A program made the position numbers and the translations under genes. Under the pieces are notes generated by a model. The model had not been told where the DNA came from and ran no database searches. It saw only the letters and a list, made by a program, of their open reading frames with translations. 64,000 bases of DNA from Chitinophagaceae bacterium (GTDB taxonomy: Bacteria > Bacteroidota > Bacteroidia > Chitinophagales > Chitinophagaceae). The stretch spans positions 1 through 64,000 of the forward strand of contig JADBXP010000028.1 of the NCBI GenBank assembly GCA_020403455.1. Reading direction: 5' to 3'. Positions 7,780 through 17,290 of this stretch are shown piece after piece. How positions within the stretch are numbered: the stretch's first letter is position 1; each line of letters begins with the position of its first letter.

Positions 7780-8670
7780 TTATTCTGCGCTGCGGGGGAT
7801 ACCAAAGAAATCCATCACCTCATGCAGTGACTTACAAATATGTATACTAGGAGGCACCTTTTTGGTGTACTGTTGTGCTACCAAGCCGGAAATCAATATG
7901 CGTCTGTCGGGCATGCGATTGTGGGCATTGATGGTAAACTTTTCGAAATTGAAGTTTGGTGCAACAGAAGTAAGGTGCGTAAATAATACCGGAATATTTT
8001 TTGCATTGACAATGAACTCCACATCTTTGAGTGGAACATTGGCACCCAGATAGTAAACTTTATGTCCCCTTGACTTCAGGAGGTAATGCAAAAAGAGCAA
8101 ACCCACTTCATGGTGCTCGCCTTCGGGCAAAAACAACAGAATTGGATTTCTGTTTTCGGGTACCATGCGCAACCCTTCGATACCCAATATCAGTTTTTGT
8201 CTAATTACATTCGTGGCGAGATGTTCCTGTGCGGGATTGATGTGATTGGTCAGCCAAAGAATACCCACTTTTTCCAGGAAGGGGAAAATTGTTTTCAAGA
8301 TGGCTTTTTCTACCCCTTTGGCTCGGATGTGTTCTTCTAGTAAGGATTCGAAATGGTCGATATTGGCATCTACCATAGCGCCTACCAGATCGTTGATCAA
8401 TTTTTCCTGCTGTGCTTCCGACTGGGAGAGCATTGCAATTTTTTGCTGCATCTCCTCCGGAGTCATTTTATCTATGCGGGAAATCTTGTAGCCGTACTTA
8501 TTGAGGAGTGCGATGTTGAGGATGGCTTTGAGCTCAACATTGGAGTAATGGCGGATATTGGTTTTGGAACGCTGCGGAGAGAGTAACCCGTACCGCTGCT
8601 CCCAAATCCTAATCGTGTGGGCTTTAATACCCGACAAATTCTCCAAATCCTTGATGGTAAAGGTATTCAT
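7780..8670 (-). CDS. MerR-family B12-dependent photoreceptor regulator (CarH/LitR type)
   Basis: The N-terminus (residues 3-70) is a MerR winged helix with the RIWEQRYGLL element. Residues about 90-165 form the helical B12-capping bundle and contain the W-x9-EH signature (W139, E149, H150). From about 175 to 290 there is a cobalamin-binding Rossmann domain with E-x-H-x-x-G (E185, H187, G190), where H187 is the expected cobalt ligand. These match the residues that bind adenosylcobalamin in Thermus CarH. Family members tetramerise on DNA in the dark and fall apart in light. The start at 8670 is chosen because the upstream extension is unrelated to the family. It neighbours the crt operon, its likely target. 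Confidence 0.9.
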   Translation of the reverse strand: MNTFTIKDLENLSGIKAHTIRIWEQRYGLLSPQRSKTNIRHYSNVELKAILNIALLNKYGYKISRIDKMTPEEMQQKIAMLSQSEAQQEKLINDLVGAMVDANIDHFESLLEEHIRAKGVEKAILKTIFPFLEKVGILWLTNHINPAQEHLATNVIRQKLILGIEGLRMVPENRNPILLFLPEGEHHEVGLLFLHYLLKSRGHKVYYLGANVPLKDVEFIVNAKNIPVLFTHLTSVAPNFNFEKFTINAHNRMPDRRILISGLVAQQYTKKVPPSIHICKSLHEVMDFFGIPRSAE

Positions 8671-8757
8671 GTGACTTATAACACCAGCCACCTGAAATTG
8701 TTTAGTGGTAAAAATCCAGAAAAGAATCTTTTGAATAACCAACTGAAAATGAACGTA

Positions 8758-9615
8758 TTATTTAATCCGTCTCAGATAATCGCCGTATCCACTCTTGGCA
8801 TATCGGTCTGCCAATTCCAGCAACTGGTCACGGGAAATGAAGCCCATACGGTAGGCAACCTCTTCAATACAGCCGATTTTTTGGCTCTGGCGTTTCTCGA
8901 TAACCCGAACAAATTCACTGGCATCGCTGAGAGAATCAAAAGTACCTGTGTCGAGCCAGGCAGTTCCCCGATTCATGATTCCTACCTGTAATTTTCCCTG
9001 CTGCAGGTAAACACGGTTCACATCGGTGATTTCATACTCACCGCGAGGAGATGGCTGAATATTCTTTGCAATCTCTACCACAGAATTATCATAGAAGTAT
9101 AGTCCCGGTACAGCATAATTAGAGGTTGGCTTTGCTGGTTTCTCCTCAATAGAGATAGCCCGTTGGCGCTCATCAAATGTTACTACCCCATATCTTTCCG
9201 GATCATTCACCTCATAGGCGAAGACAGCAGCACCTTCCACATCATTGAATGATTGAACCAATTTACTGAAGCCGGCACCATAGAATATATTATCACCTAA
9301 AATCAAAGCCACCTTATCATTTCCTATGAATTTCTCTCCAATCACAAAAGCTTGTGCAAGTCCATTGGGCTTTTCCTGCACTGCATACGAAAAACTACAG
9401 CCCAACTCCGCACCATCTCCCAACAACCGCTGAAATTGACTGCTGTCTTCTGGGGTAGTGATGATCAAAACTTCCCGAATACCCGCCAGCATCAATACCG
9501 ACAATGGGTAATAAATCATGGGTTTATCATAAATGGGCATCAATTGTTTGCTGATCCCTTTGGTGATGGGATACAAACGAGTGCCGGAACCTCCTGCCAG
9601 TATAATTCCTTTCAT
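8758..9615 (-). CDS. rfbA: glucose-1-phosphate thymidylyltransferase
   Basis: Makes dTDP-glucose from glucose-1-phosphate and dTTP, the first step of dTDP-deoxysugar synthesis. The N-terminal nucleotide-binding signature [11 protein letters not shown], the following [15 protein letters not shown] and the conserved LGDNIFYG are all present. At 285 residues it is full length. It is the last gene of an rfbB-rfbC-rfbA run transcribed toward the CarH-like gene. The reductase rfbD, needed for dTDP-L-rhamnose, is not in this window. Confidence 0.95.
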   Translation of the reverse strand: MKGIILAGGSGTRLYPITKGISKQLMPIYDKPMIYYPLSVLMLAGIREVLIITTPEDSSQFQRLLGDGAELGCSFSYAVQEKPNGLAQAFVIGEKFIGNDKVALILGDNIFYGAGFSKLVQSFNDVEGAAVFAYEVNDPERYGVVTFDERQRAISIEEKPAKPTSNYAVPGLYFYDNSVVEIAKNIQPSPRGEYEITDVNRVYLQQGKLQVGIMNRGTAWLDTGTFDSLSDASEFVRVIEKRQSQKIGCIEEVAYRMGFISRDQLLELADRYAKSGYGDYLRRIK

Positions 9616-9646
9616 ACTTCTTAAGTTTTATTATATCCCAATTGAG

Positions 9647-10207
9647 CTAAGCGAAGTTAAGGGTGTTCACTACCTCCTGCAACAAAGGTAACTGTTGATC
9701 TTTCTCCGATAAAATGTGCTGCTCAGGGGGGGTCTGCCAAACGATGGACAGTGCGGGGTCATTATAATAGATGCCACCTTCCGATGCTTTGTTATAATAA
9801 TTGTCACACTTGTAAAAGAAAACAGCATGTTCACTCAAGACTTCAAATCCGTGAGCAAACCCGCGGGGAATAAAAAGCTGTGTTCCATTGTCTTCAGACA
9901 AAACGATACTAAATGATTGTCCGAAACTCGGGGAATCCTTTCGAAGGTCTACTGCCACATCCAGCACACTTCCCTGCATCACACGAACCAGTTTTGCCTG
10001 TGCATGTGCGCCTGTCTGAAAATGTAATCCCCTGATCACACCACGTTGCGAAGAAGATTGGTTGTCTTGCACAAAATCCACTTCAACACCTGTTTTCTCA
10101 GCAAAGCGTTTCTTGTTATAGCTTTCAAAGAAATAGCCCCTTCCGTCATTCAGTCGCTGATCGTGAATGACCCAGCAGCCGGAAAGTGGTGTCTTCTCTA
10201 CGTGCAT
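9647..10207 (-). CDS. rfbC: dTDP-4-dehydrorhamnose 3,5-epimerase
   Basis: Cupin-fold epimerase acting on dTDP-4-dehydro-6-deoxyglucose. Family motifs are the DNQSSSQRGVIRGLHFQ segment with the catalytic histidine, the VLDVAVDLR strand, and the FIPRGFAHGFEVLSE stretch. The length of 186 residues is normal. It sits 9 bp after rfbB and 31 bp before rfbA. Confidence 0.95.
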   Translation of the reverse strand: MHVEKTPLSGCWVIHDQRLNDGRGYFFESYNKKRFAEKTGVEVDFVQDNQSSSQRGVIRGLHFQTGAHAQAKLVRVMQGSVLDVAVDLRKDSPSFGQSFSIVLSEDNGTQLFIPRGFAHGFEVLSEHAVFFYKCDNYYNKASEGGIYYNDPALSIVWQTPPEQHILSEKDQQLPLLQEVVNTLNFA

Positions 10208-10216
10208 TTTTTATAA

Positions 10217-11272
10217 TTATGATTGATGGTACATCTTCTCGTAATAATGCTGATAATCGCCTGATGTCACTTGCTCTAACCATTCTTTATTGTCGAGGTA
10301 CCAATCGATGGTTTTACTCAAGCCCTCCTCAAAAGTTACTGATGGCTTCCAACCTAGTTCACGATTGATCTTGGTAGCATCAATAGCGTAACGAAGATCG
10401 TGTCCGGGCCTGTCTTTAACATACGTTATCAAACGGGCAGAGGTACCCGGATCACGCCCAAGTTTTTCATCCATCAAGCGACACAAGAGTTGAACCAGAT
10501 CAATGTTCTTCCACTCATTAAATCCACCTATGTTATAGGTCTCACCATTTTTTCCCTGATGAAAAACTACATCAATGGCCCTTGCATGATCGATAACATA
10601 CAACCAGTCACGCGTATTTTTTCCATCTCCATAAACCGGTAAAGGTTTTTGGTGGATGATATTATTGATAAAGAGCGGTATCAATTTCTCCGGAAAATGA
10701 AACGGTCCGTAATTATTGGAACAATTCGAAATAACAACGGGTAAATGATAGGTCTCATGATAAGCCCGCACAAAATGATCGGATGAAGCCTTGCTGGCAG
10801 AATAAGGCGAATTGGGTGCATAGGGTGTCTGCTCTGTGAAAAGCCCGGTGTCACCCAAGGTTCCATAAACCTCGTCAGTAGAAATGTGATAAAAACGATG
10901 CTCTGCAAGATTCTCTTTCCAATAAGTTTTTGCCGTATTCAACAAATTAACCGTTCCGATTACATTGGTATAAACAAAGTCCAGCGGCGATACAATCGAA
11001 CGATCCACATGCGACTCTGCAGCCAGGTGCAGCACATCGGTGATATCATATTTTTTGAAAACCTGTTCCAGTGCCGGAACATCCAAGATATTTACTTTTT
11101 CAAAAAAATAGTTGGGGGACTGCTCAATGTCTTTGAGATTGGCGAGATTACCAGCATACGTCAGGCAATCGAGGTTCACAATTTGATAGGCAGGATATTG
11201 CTGCACAAAAAGTCGTACCACGTGAGAACCAATAAATCCGGCACCGCCGGTTATTAATATTCGCTTGCTCAT
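10217..11272 (-). CDS. rfbB: dTDP-glucose 4,6-dehydratase
   Basis: Extended short-chain dehydrogenase/reductase. The NAD-binding motif [10 protein letters not shown] follows directly after the chosen start. [12 protein letters not shown], the STDEVYG element and the YSASKASSD segment with the catalytic Tyr-x3-Lys are all present. The start at 11272 places the Rossmann motif at residue 8, as in homologues. An upstream in-frame ATG at 11356 would add an unrelated leader. It heads the rfbBCA operon and diverges from the acyltransferase gene at 11384. Confidence 0.95.
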   Translation of the reverse strand: MSKRILITGGAGFIGSHVVRLFVQQYPAYQIVNLDCLTYAGNLANLKDIEQSPNYFFEKVNILDVPALEQVFKKYDITDVLHLAAESHVDRSIVSPLDFVYTNVIGTVNLLNTAKTYWKENLAEHRFYHISTDEVYGTLGDTGLFTEQTPYAPNSPYSASKASSDHFVRAYHETYHLPVVISNCSNNYGPFHFPEKLIPLFINNIIHQKPLPVYGDGKNTRDWLYVIDHARAIDVVFHQGKNGETYNIGGFNEWKNIDLVQLLCRLMDEKLGRDPGTSARLITYVKDRPGHDLRYAIDATKINRELGWKPSVTFEEGLSKTIDWYLDNKEWLEQVTSGDYQHYYEKMYHQS

Positions 11273-11383
11273 ATCTACATTTTCGGTGCAAAGAAACAAT
11301 AAAAATGGCAGTTTTTTGCTCCCCCTGCCTTCTATCAGTTCATTTCGATATTTCATCTTAAATTACAACTGTAAATAGTTCAC

Positions 11384-12535
11384 ATGCAGCAAAGATTCTA
11401 CTCGCTCGATGTTTTCAGGGGAGCTACAGTCGCCCTCATGATATTAGTTAATAATCCCGGTTCCTGGTCACATATATATGGCCCTCTGGCACATGCAGAT
11501 TGGCATGGTTGCACCCCCACTGACCTGGTTTTCCCCTTTTTCCTTTTTGCCGTTGGAAATGCATTGGCATTCGTTATGCCAGGTATGGAACAAAAAAGCA
11601 CGGGTTACGTCATCTCTAAAGTTGGTAAAAGGGCCCTGCTCATCTTCGCAATAGGCCTCTTCCTCAATTGGAGTCCTTTCATCAAATGGGACCATGACCA
11701 ATTGGTAGCTAAAGCATGGAGCCAGGTAAGAATACTTGGGGTATTGCAACGTATTGCCATCGCTTATTTATTGGCCGCACTACTGATTTATTTTACCCGA
11801 CCAAAAGGGGCTTTTGTGGTAGCAGGAATTTTATTGCTGGGTTATTGGGCTATGTGCTTGTTGCTGGGAAATCCCGCAGATCCGTATAGCCAGGCAGGTT
11901 GGTTTGGAACCCAATGGGATTTATCCTTGCTGGGCAAATCGCACATGTACAAAATGAATGGTGTTCCTTTTGATCCTGAAGGATTGGCCAGCACAATTCC
12001 TGCCATTGCCCAGGTAATGCTGGGTTACATGACAGGTGCTTTTATTCGTGAAAAAGGAAGCTCCTATGAGATGCTCTCCAGATTACTCGTGATTGGCTGT
12101 TTGATGATGGTCATTGGCTACTGTTGGGACATGGTATTCCCGGTGAATAAAAAGATATGGACCAGTAGCTATGTCATGTATACGACCGGATTGGCAATTA
12201 TAGTGTTGGGTATCATGATGTATTCGCTGGACTGGAGCAGCGAACGTCCCGGTTGGAGTAAATTCTTCAATGTATTCGGAAAAAATCCCCTGTTCATTTT
12301 TGTTCTCAGCGGCTTTCTTCCCCGCGTACTCGCACTGTTAAGATGGACGGATCACTTTGATGCCGAAGGAAAACCGGTGTACACATCGGCATTGCCCTGG
12401 TTGTATAAAAATATTTTTAAACCCATTGCAGAAGACCAGCGGGTCGGTTCTACCCTTTATGCCATCGCTATGATTGCCTTCTATTGGTTAATCGTTTACC
12501 TGCTGGATAAAAAGAAAATTTATATCAAAGTTTAA
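11384..12535 (+). CDS. HGSNAT-like membrane acyltransferase (COG4299)
   Basis: Polytopic protein with roughly ten membrane helices. It opens with the family motif YSLDVFRGATVALMILVNN and the HADWHGCTPTDLVFPFFLF loop containing the conserved histidine. It matches the bacterial relatives of heparan-alpha-glucosaminide N-acetyltransferase (DUF5009/COG4299), which are thought to move acetyl groups across the membrane onto amino sugars. The bacterial substrate is not known. It is a single gene with divergent rfb genes upstream and the salvage cassette converging downstream. Confidence 0.8.
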   Translation: MQQRFYSLDVFRGATVALMILVNNPGSWSHIYGPLAHADWHGCTPTDLVFPFFLFAVGNALAFVMPGMEQKSTGYVISKVGKRALLIFAIGLFLNWSPFIKWDHDQLVAKAWSQVRILGVLQRIAIAYLLAALLIYFTRPKGAFVVAGILLLGYWAMCLLLGNPADPYSQAGWFGTQWDLSLLGKSHMYKMNGVPFDPEGLASTIPAIAQVMLGYMTGAFIREKGSSYEMLSRLLVIGCLMMVIGYCWDMVFPVNKKIWTSSYVMYTTGLAIIVLGIMMYSLDWSSERPGWSKFFNVFGKNPLFIFVLSGFLPRVLALLRWTDHFDAEGKPVYTSALPWLYKNIFKPIAEDQRVGSTLYAIAMIAFYWLIVYLLDKKKIYIKV

Positions 12536-12553
12536 AGCAGGGATCCATTTGGC

Positions 12554-13075
12554 TCAACCAAGTGAGCGTAATTTTCTGGCAGGATTACCGGCATAAAATC
12601 CCGGCTCTGTGATATCCTTGGTTACTACTGAGCCGGCGCCAATTACAGTACCATCTGCAATGGTTACAGGCAGTAAGGTAGAATTACTTCCGATACTAAC
12701 TCTATTACCTACCAGCGTTGGCTTCCAATTAGCAGGATTACCCGAGGGCCCTCCCGCCTGAAATAAATCATTGGTGAACATAACCCCGTGTCCGATAAAA
12801 CAATCATCCAGGATAGTTACCTTTTCGCAAATAAAACTGTGGGACTGGATACGGCATCTTTTACCGATAACAGCTCCTCGCTGAATCTCAACGAAGGGAC
12901 CGATAAAACAATCTTCACCGATGGAACAACCATACAAATTACAAGGAGCTATCCATTGAACACCGGGTCCCATTTGAACGTCTACTATTCCAACAGTAAG
13001 AAAAGGCGGCGGAATTGGCATGCTCGTTAATAACAGATCAGTTAATTCTTTCAAGGAATCAGTGAAAGAAATCAT
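12554..13075 (-). CDS. left-handed beta-helix acyltransferase (WbpD/LpxA-like)
   Basis: Hexapeptide-repeat transferase. About ten imperfect [LIV]-G-x4 repeats run from residue 30 to the end, including NLYGCSIGEDCFIG, QSHSFICEKV and IGHGVMFTND. The tail GAGSVVTKDI followed by NPARKLR is typical of sugar N-acetyltransferases. It most resembles UDP-sugar N-acetyltransferases of the WbpD type. The start at 13075 overlaps the upstream nucleotidyltransferase by 17 nt; an ATG at 13021 is an alternative. It is the third gene of the kinase-nucleotidyltransferase-acyltransferase operon, so an amino-sugar substrate is likely. Confidence 0.8.
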   Translation of the reverse strand: MISFTDSLKELTDLLLTSMPIPPPFLTVGIVDVQMGPGVQWIAPCNLYGCSIGEDCFIGPFVEIQRGAVIGKRCRIQSHSFICEKVTILDDCFIGHGVMFTNDLFQAGGPSGNPANWKPTLVGNRVSIGSNSTLLPVTIADGTVIGAGSVVTKDITEPGFYAGNPARKLRSLG

Positions 13076-13775
13076 TCGCCATTTGCAGACTACCGGGTTT
13101 ACCGACATCTAAATAACGGGTTCCAGTGTGGTCAAAACCTATTATAGGAAAATGATTGGCTAATGAGAGATAGACATCAATGATGGAAAATTTTCCTTGT
13201 TGACCAATCTTATTGAAGATTTCAGGGCTGATAACATGTAAACCACTAAATGCTTTCGGAATCAGAAACTGTGAACTCTTTACGATTTTTTCACTGAAGG
13301 GTTCTAACTGACGCCACCCTACCAACGACTGCTCTTCATCGAAAAGAAAATGACGGTTACTCATGCGATCAGTTATGGCCAAGGTGGCAAGCGCATTCGT
13401 ATCCAGGTGGTGCTGGATGAATTTTTTTAGAGAAAAATCTGTTAATACATCTGCATTGACTGCCAGAAAAAATGGTTCTCCTTCAAAAAATGGGGCTGCT
13501 TTGAGCAGACCACCTCCGGTATCCAACAGGGCCTCTGTTTCATCGGAAATCTGCACTTTACACCCCCATCCATTGTTTTCCTCCACTGCCCGAATTATCT
13601 GGTCGGCAAAATGATGCACATTAACAATTACATCCGTTACACCGGCCGATTGTAGATACTCAATGTTCCGCTGAAGCAAAGACTTTCCGTTCACCATAGC
13701 CAACGCTTTGGGGTGCTCGTCAGTCCACGGTTTTAATCGTGTACCTAGTCCGGCTGCAAATACCATGGCCTTCAT
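13059..13775 (-). CDS. MurU-like sugar-1-phosphate nucleotidyltransferase
   Basis: GT-A fold nucleotidyltransferase of 238 residues. The N-terminal signature AAGLGTRLKPWT carries the triphosphate-binding glycine/arginine loop, followed by HPKALAMVNGKSLLQ. AVNADVLTD supplies the metal-binding aspartate. Close relatives are MurU (MurNAc-1-phosphate uridylyltransferase) and mannose-1-phosphate guanylyltransferases. Being directly downstream of an AmgK-like kinase, the arrangement known from Pseudomonas peptidoglycan recycling, favours MurU-type activity. The nucleotide and sugar are not proven by sequence alone. Confidence 0.75.
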   Translation of the reverse strand: MKAMVFAAGLGTRLKPWTDEHPKALAMVNGKSLLQRNIEYLQSAGVTDVIVNVHHFADQIIRAVEENNGWGCKVQISDETEALLDTGGGLLKAAPFFEGEPFFLAVNADVLTDFSLKKFIQHHLDTNALATLAITDRMSNRHFLFDEEQSLVGWRQLEPFSEKIVKSSQFLIPKAFSGLHVISPEIFNKIGQQGKFSIIDVYLSLANHFPIIGFDHTGTRYLDVGKPGSLQMANDFFH

Positions 13776-13825
13776 ACTAAAGAAATTAGGTCATTTCGAC
13801 GTTCAATATACAATTTTTTTACTAA

Positions 13826-15268
13826 TCACTCTTTCACCCACCTTGTCTGGTTGCGGTGGTGGACCTCCACTTTTACCTTGTACTTATTTCGCAGGTGGCG
13901 GGCAGTTTGTTCGGCAGCATATACACTGCGGTGCTGACCACCTGTGCAACCGAAATTGATTTGAAGATTTTCGAAATCACGTTTGAGATACGCTTCTACT
14001 TGAATATCAATAATATCCCACACGCTATTGAGGAATTCGGTCATGCGCGTTTGCTGTTCCAAGAAGTCCATCACGGGTTTATCTTTTCCTGTCTGGCACC
14101 TGTAGGCCTCTAGTCTGCCGGGATTGGTGATGCCCCGCATATCAAATACAAAACCACCGCCATTTCCTGATTCATCCTCGGGAAGCGGGTGGCGGTAACT
14201 GAAACTATTGATTTGGATTTTCAAGGGAGTTTTTTCATTGGCCTGGATGGGTTCAAATCGGTCAATCATTTCAGGTGCAATCAGTATTTGCAAGAGCCGG
14301 TCGAATTCCGGTGTCACAATTCCTACCCGCTTGTTCATGACAAAAAAGCGGAGGTTGCGCATTGCCAGAGGTATGCTTGCCAGAAAGTGTGCCTTCCGTT
14401 CAAACAACCCCCGAAAACCATAGGCACCTAGAACCTGGAGCAACCTAATCAGTACATATCCATTGTATTGACTGACAAAAGTTTGCCGATCGATGGGTTG
14501 GTCTAACAATGGTTCCAGACAATCCATGTAATAGTCCAGCAATTTACTTTTCCATTCATCACTGAGTTCTGCCTTGGCCTGCCAGAGAAGTGAAGCAACA
14601 TCATATTGTGGTGCACCCTTCATACCTCCCTGGTAGTCAATGAAATTCACGTCGTCATGTAAGACATAAATGTTCCTACTTTGAAAATCCCGGAACATGA
14701 AGAATTTATAATGGGTATGAGTCAGGTAATTACTCAAGGCATCAAAATCATCCAAAAGTGCCTGTTTATCATAAGGTACCTGAAGTGTATCCAGAAAATA
14801 GTATTTGAAATAAAGCAGATCACTTAATATGGCTTGTTTTCCAAAAACTTTGGCTGTAATGCACTGATCGTAGTCTAGTCCCTGATCACCCAAAACCTGC
14901 AGCCGGGCAAGTTGAGATAAACTCTTTTGAAATAATTGAAAGATGTGTTCGGTGTGACCCTCTGCTTCCAGCATCTGCAGCAGCGATAATGGTCCGAAGT
15001 CCTGCTGAAAGTAAATGGTTTGATCCTTGTTCTTCCCGTAAATATCAGGGACCGGCAATCCGGCCTTTTTGAAATGTTGTGTGAAATACAAAAAGGTAGC
15101 TGTCTCTTTTTTGTTTTCACTATAGGTAGCGATGGTTGTGCCCCCTTGGTGATACAAACGGAAATACATTCTGTCACCCCCACTCTGGGGTATTTTTTCA
15201 ATGCGCTCGGGTACCTTACCACTCATGGCGGTAAACTCTTCACGAATGGCCTGAATAACGGCTTCCAT
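13826..15268 (-). CDS. AmgK-like sugar kinase fused to RapZ C-terminal domain
   Basis: Residues about 1-340 are an aminoglycoside-phosphotransferase-fold kinase. The catalytic loop F192-R-D194-x4-N199 has Phe where most relatives have His, and the metal-binding element is D211-YQGG. It resembles AmgK, the anomeric MurNAc/GlcNAc kinase. Residues about 350-480 are a RapZ C-terminal domain, with VFDMR, TGKDKPV and the highly conserved GCTGGQHRSVY (440-450). RapZ's N-terminal Walker-A ATPase is absent and replaced by the kinase. In E. coli this C-terminal domain binds GlmY/GlmZ RNA and glucosamine-6-phosphate. Here it may sense an amino-sugar phosphate; that is inference. It heads the cassette with the MurU-like gene. 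Confidence 0.85.
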   Translation of the reverse strand: MEAVIQAIREEFTAMSGKVPERIEKIPQSGGDRMYFRLYHQGGTTIATYSENKKETATFLYFTQHFKKAGLPVPDIYGKNKDQTIYFQQDFGPLSLLQMLEAEGHTEHIFQLFQKSLSQLARLQVLGDQGLDYDQCITAKVFGKQAILSDLLYFKYYFLDTLQVPYDKQALLDDFDALSNYLTHTHYKFFMFRDFQSRNIYVLHDDVNFIDYQGGMKGAPQYDVASLLWQAKAELSDEWKSKLLDYYMDCLEPLLDQPIDRQTFVSQYNGYVLIRLLQVLGAYGFRGLFERKAHFLASIPLAMRNLRFFVMNKRVGIVTPEFDRLLQILIAPEMIDRFEPIQANEKTPLKIQINSFSYRHPLPEDESGNGGGFVFDMRGITNPGRLEAYRCQTGKDKPVMDFLEQQTRMTEFLNSVWDIIDIQVEAYLKRDFENLQINFGCTGGQHRSVYAAEQTARHLRNKYKVKVEVHHRNQTRWVKE

Positions 15269-15312
15269 GCAATGGTCTGTTTCCTGCGAAAATAAAGTTT
15301 AGCAGGGAATAA

Positions 15313-16731
15313 TCAGTCAGACTTTCTTTTTTTGGACAGATAATAGAGTGGTAATCCGGCCAGCGTGATCCCAACACCCAGAAAAGAATGAATGAGTCGG
15401 CTTCCCCCCAATAAATATTGTTGTACATCGGTAACCAGGGTTATTATCAGGAATGCACCAGTAAATAGAACAAAAATCAAGGGCACCCATGGATACCCCG
15501 GCACCCGGTAGCTTCTTTCTCCTTGGGGATTTCGCTGGCGAAGTAGTATCACCCCAAAAACACTCATCCCATAGAAAAACCAGCTCACAAAAATGAGCAT
15601 ATCGGTAAGCATATCAAAAGAACCGGAAACAATCAAAACTATTGTCCATGCAGCATTGAGCCAGAGAGCATTACCGGGCGTGTTGAACCGGGGGTGAACA
15701 TTGCCGGCCCAACTAAAAGCAGTATGTGAAGCACCCCATGCAAAAGTGACACGGGCAGTTGAAAGTATGTTCCCATTGGCTGCTCCTAAAGTAGCAATAA
15801 CTACTAATAAGGTAATAACCAACGCTCCTGTTTTGCCTGCCGCTGCAAGTGCTGCATCTGATGCCACCCAAGTAGATCCGGCCATCTGCGCGGGCGACAA
15901 GACATAGGCAAAAGAAGCATTCAATAAAACATAAACCACAATACAAATGAGCAGTCCTGCAAACAAACTGATCGGAATATTGCGACGCGGATCTTTGATT
16001 TCACCCGCAATAAAAGTGATGTTGTTCCAGCCATCATACCCCCAGAATGCACCAGATAGGGCAGCCATCCAGGCAGCAAGTGCGGCCCATCCTGTTGGCT
16101 GGGTAGTCAGCTTTTCTGCATAATGACCAAAGGTTCCTTGTGAAGAAGTAAAAAGACCGAACACCAATAAAACGATGGCAAGCAACTTGATCCAGGTAAG
16201 TAAGCGCTGGAGGGCTGCACTTCTGCCCAAACTATAATAGTTCAGCCAGGTCAGCAGTAAAACAAGAAAGATGGTTAACAATTTAACGCCGGCATTGTCG
16301 AGTGGTAGTATATCTCCGATGAACGGGATGTGCCAGACTACAGACTGCGACAAGGTATCAGAGAAATGAGGTAATGGGAAAAAGTATCCCAGATAGGTGG
16401 CACATACATAGGCAACGGATGCATTCCCGGCAGTATTGAATACAGCAAATGCCGCCCAACCATAGAGATAAGCAAACTGATCGCCATACATCTTTTGAAA
16501 AAAAACATATTGTCCGCCCGTTTCAGGAAACTGTGCCGCCAGCTCTGCATTAGACAAAGCACCGAACAGAGTGATGATACCGGCTAAAGCCCAAACTTCC
16601 AGCAACCAGACTGGCGAACCCAACTGCGACATCATGAGTGCAGGCTTCATGAAAACACCGGAGCCAATGATTCCTCCGGCCACAATAGCTATGGTAGAAG
16701 ATAACCCCAGGGTTCTGCGCAAACCACTCAT
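15313..16731 (-). CDS. APC-family amino acid permease
   Basis: Twelve predicted membrane helices. Helix 1 contains the unwound substrate site GGIIGSGVFMKP, followed by the conserved GALSNAELAAQFPETGGQYVF region of the LAT/APA branch. It probably exchanges or imports amino acids; the substrate cannot be read from the sequence. The start at 16731 (MSGLRRTLG) is preferred over upstream codons. It is transcribed away from the thioredoxin gene at 16842 and ends 44 bp before the kinase-RapZ gene, so it could share its transcript. Confidence 0.88.
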   Translation of the reverse strand: MSGLRRTLGLSSTIAIVAGGIIGSGVFMKPALMMSQLGSPVWLLEVWALAGIITLFGALSNAELAAQFPETGGQYVFFQKMYGDQFAYLYGWAAFAVFNTAGNASVAYVCATYLGYFFPLPHFSDTLSQSVVWHIPFIGDILPLDNAGVKLLTIFLVLLLTWLNYYSLGRSAALQRLLTWIKLLAIVLLVFGLFTSSQGTFGHYAEKLTTQPTGWAALAAWMAALSGAFWGYDGWNNITFIAGEIKDPRRNIPISLFAGLLICIVVYVLLNASFAYVLSPAQMAGSTWVASDAALAAAGKTGALVITLLVVIATLGAANGNILSTARVTFAWGASHTAFSWAGNVHPRFNTPGNALWLNAAWTIVLIVSGSFDMLTDMLIFVSWFFYGMSVFGVILLRQRNPQGERSYRVPGYPWVPLIFVLFTGAFLIITLVTDVQQYLLGGSRLIHSFLGVGITLAGLPLYYLSKKRKSD

Positions 16732-16841
16732 GTGAAATATTTGAATAAATATAACGGAAAGAACCCATCTTCCCACCCCATATTAATTGTATCTTTATTA
16801 GGTATCCACATTTGATCTCTCTCTTGAATTGAAAAAAGCTT

Positions 16842-17282
16842 ATGTCAAAACTTTTATTCTTGCTCCCGCTGTTGATGTGGCAAAGCCAGGTTAAATGGGA
16901 AACGGATTTAGATGCTGCCATCAAAATGGCCAGTGAAAAAAACAAAACAGTACTACTGAATTTTTCCGGATCCGATTGGTGTGCACCCTGTATTCAAATG
17001 AAAAAAAATATATTCAATCACCCTGATTTTATATCCTGGTCAGCTGAAAACCTAGTGCTGGTCAATGCTGATTTCCCCAGAAGTAAAAAAAACAAACTGA
17101 CTGCTGAGCAACAAATGCGCAATGAAAGAATGGCTGAACAATACAATCGGACAGGAATTTTTCCTCTGACTGCTCTGTTGAATCCCGATGGTTCCATCAG
17201 AAAAAGCTGGGAGGGGATGCCCAAACTTTCTGCAGCCGAATTTGTAGAGGAAATCAGGAAAAATATTTCTCATCAACCCTAA
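16842..17282 (+). CDS. secreted thioredoxin-fold protein
   Basis: A short hydrophobic leader (residues 2-14) is followed by a thioredoxin-like domain with a WCAPC redox motif. The domain resembles DsbD-gamma/DUF255-like thiol proteins (NFSGSDWCAPCIQMKK), placing the thiol chemistry outside the cytoplasm. The gene precedes the DUF4266 lipoprotein by 8 bp and the DUF3570 protein after that. In other bacteria this trio often sits with an ApbE flavin transferase, which is not seen here. A role in loading, reducing or maturing the DUF4266 protein's cysteines is a reasonable guess only. Confidence 0.85.
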   Translation: MSKLLFLLPLLMWQSQVKWETDLDAAIKMASEKNKTVLLNFSGSDWCAPCIQMKKNIFNHPDFISWSAENLVLVNADFPRSKKNKLTAEQQMRNERMAEQYNRTGIFPLTALLNPDGSIRKSWEGMPKLSAAEFVEEIRKNISHQP

Positions 17283-17290
17283 ATAATCCT

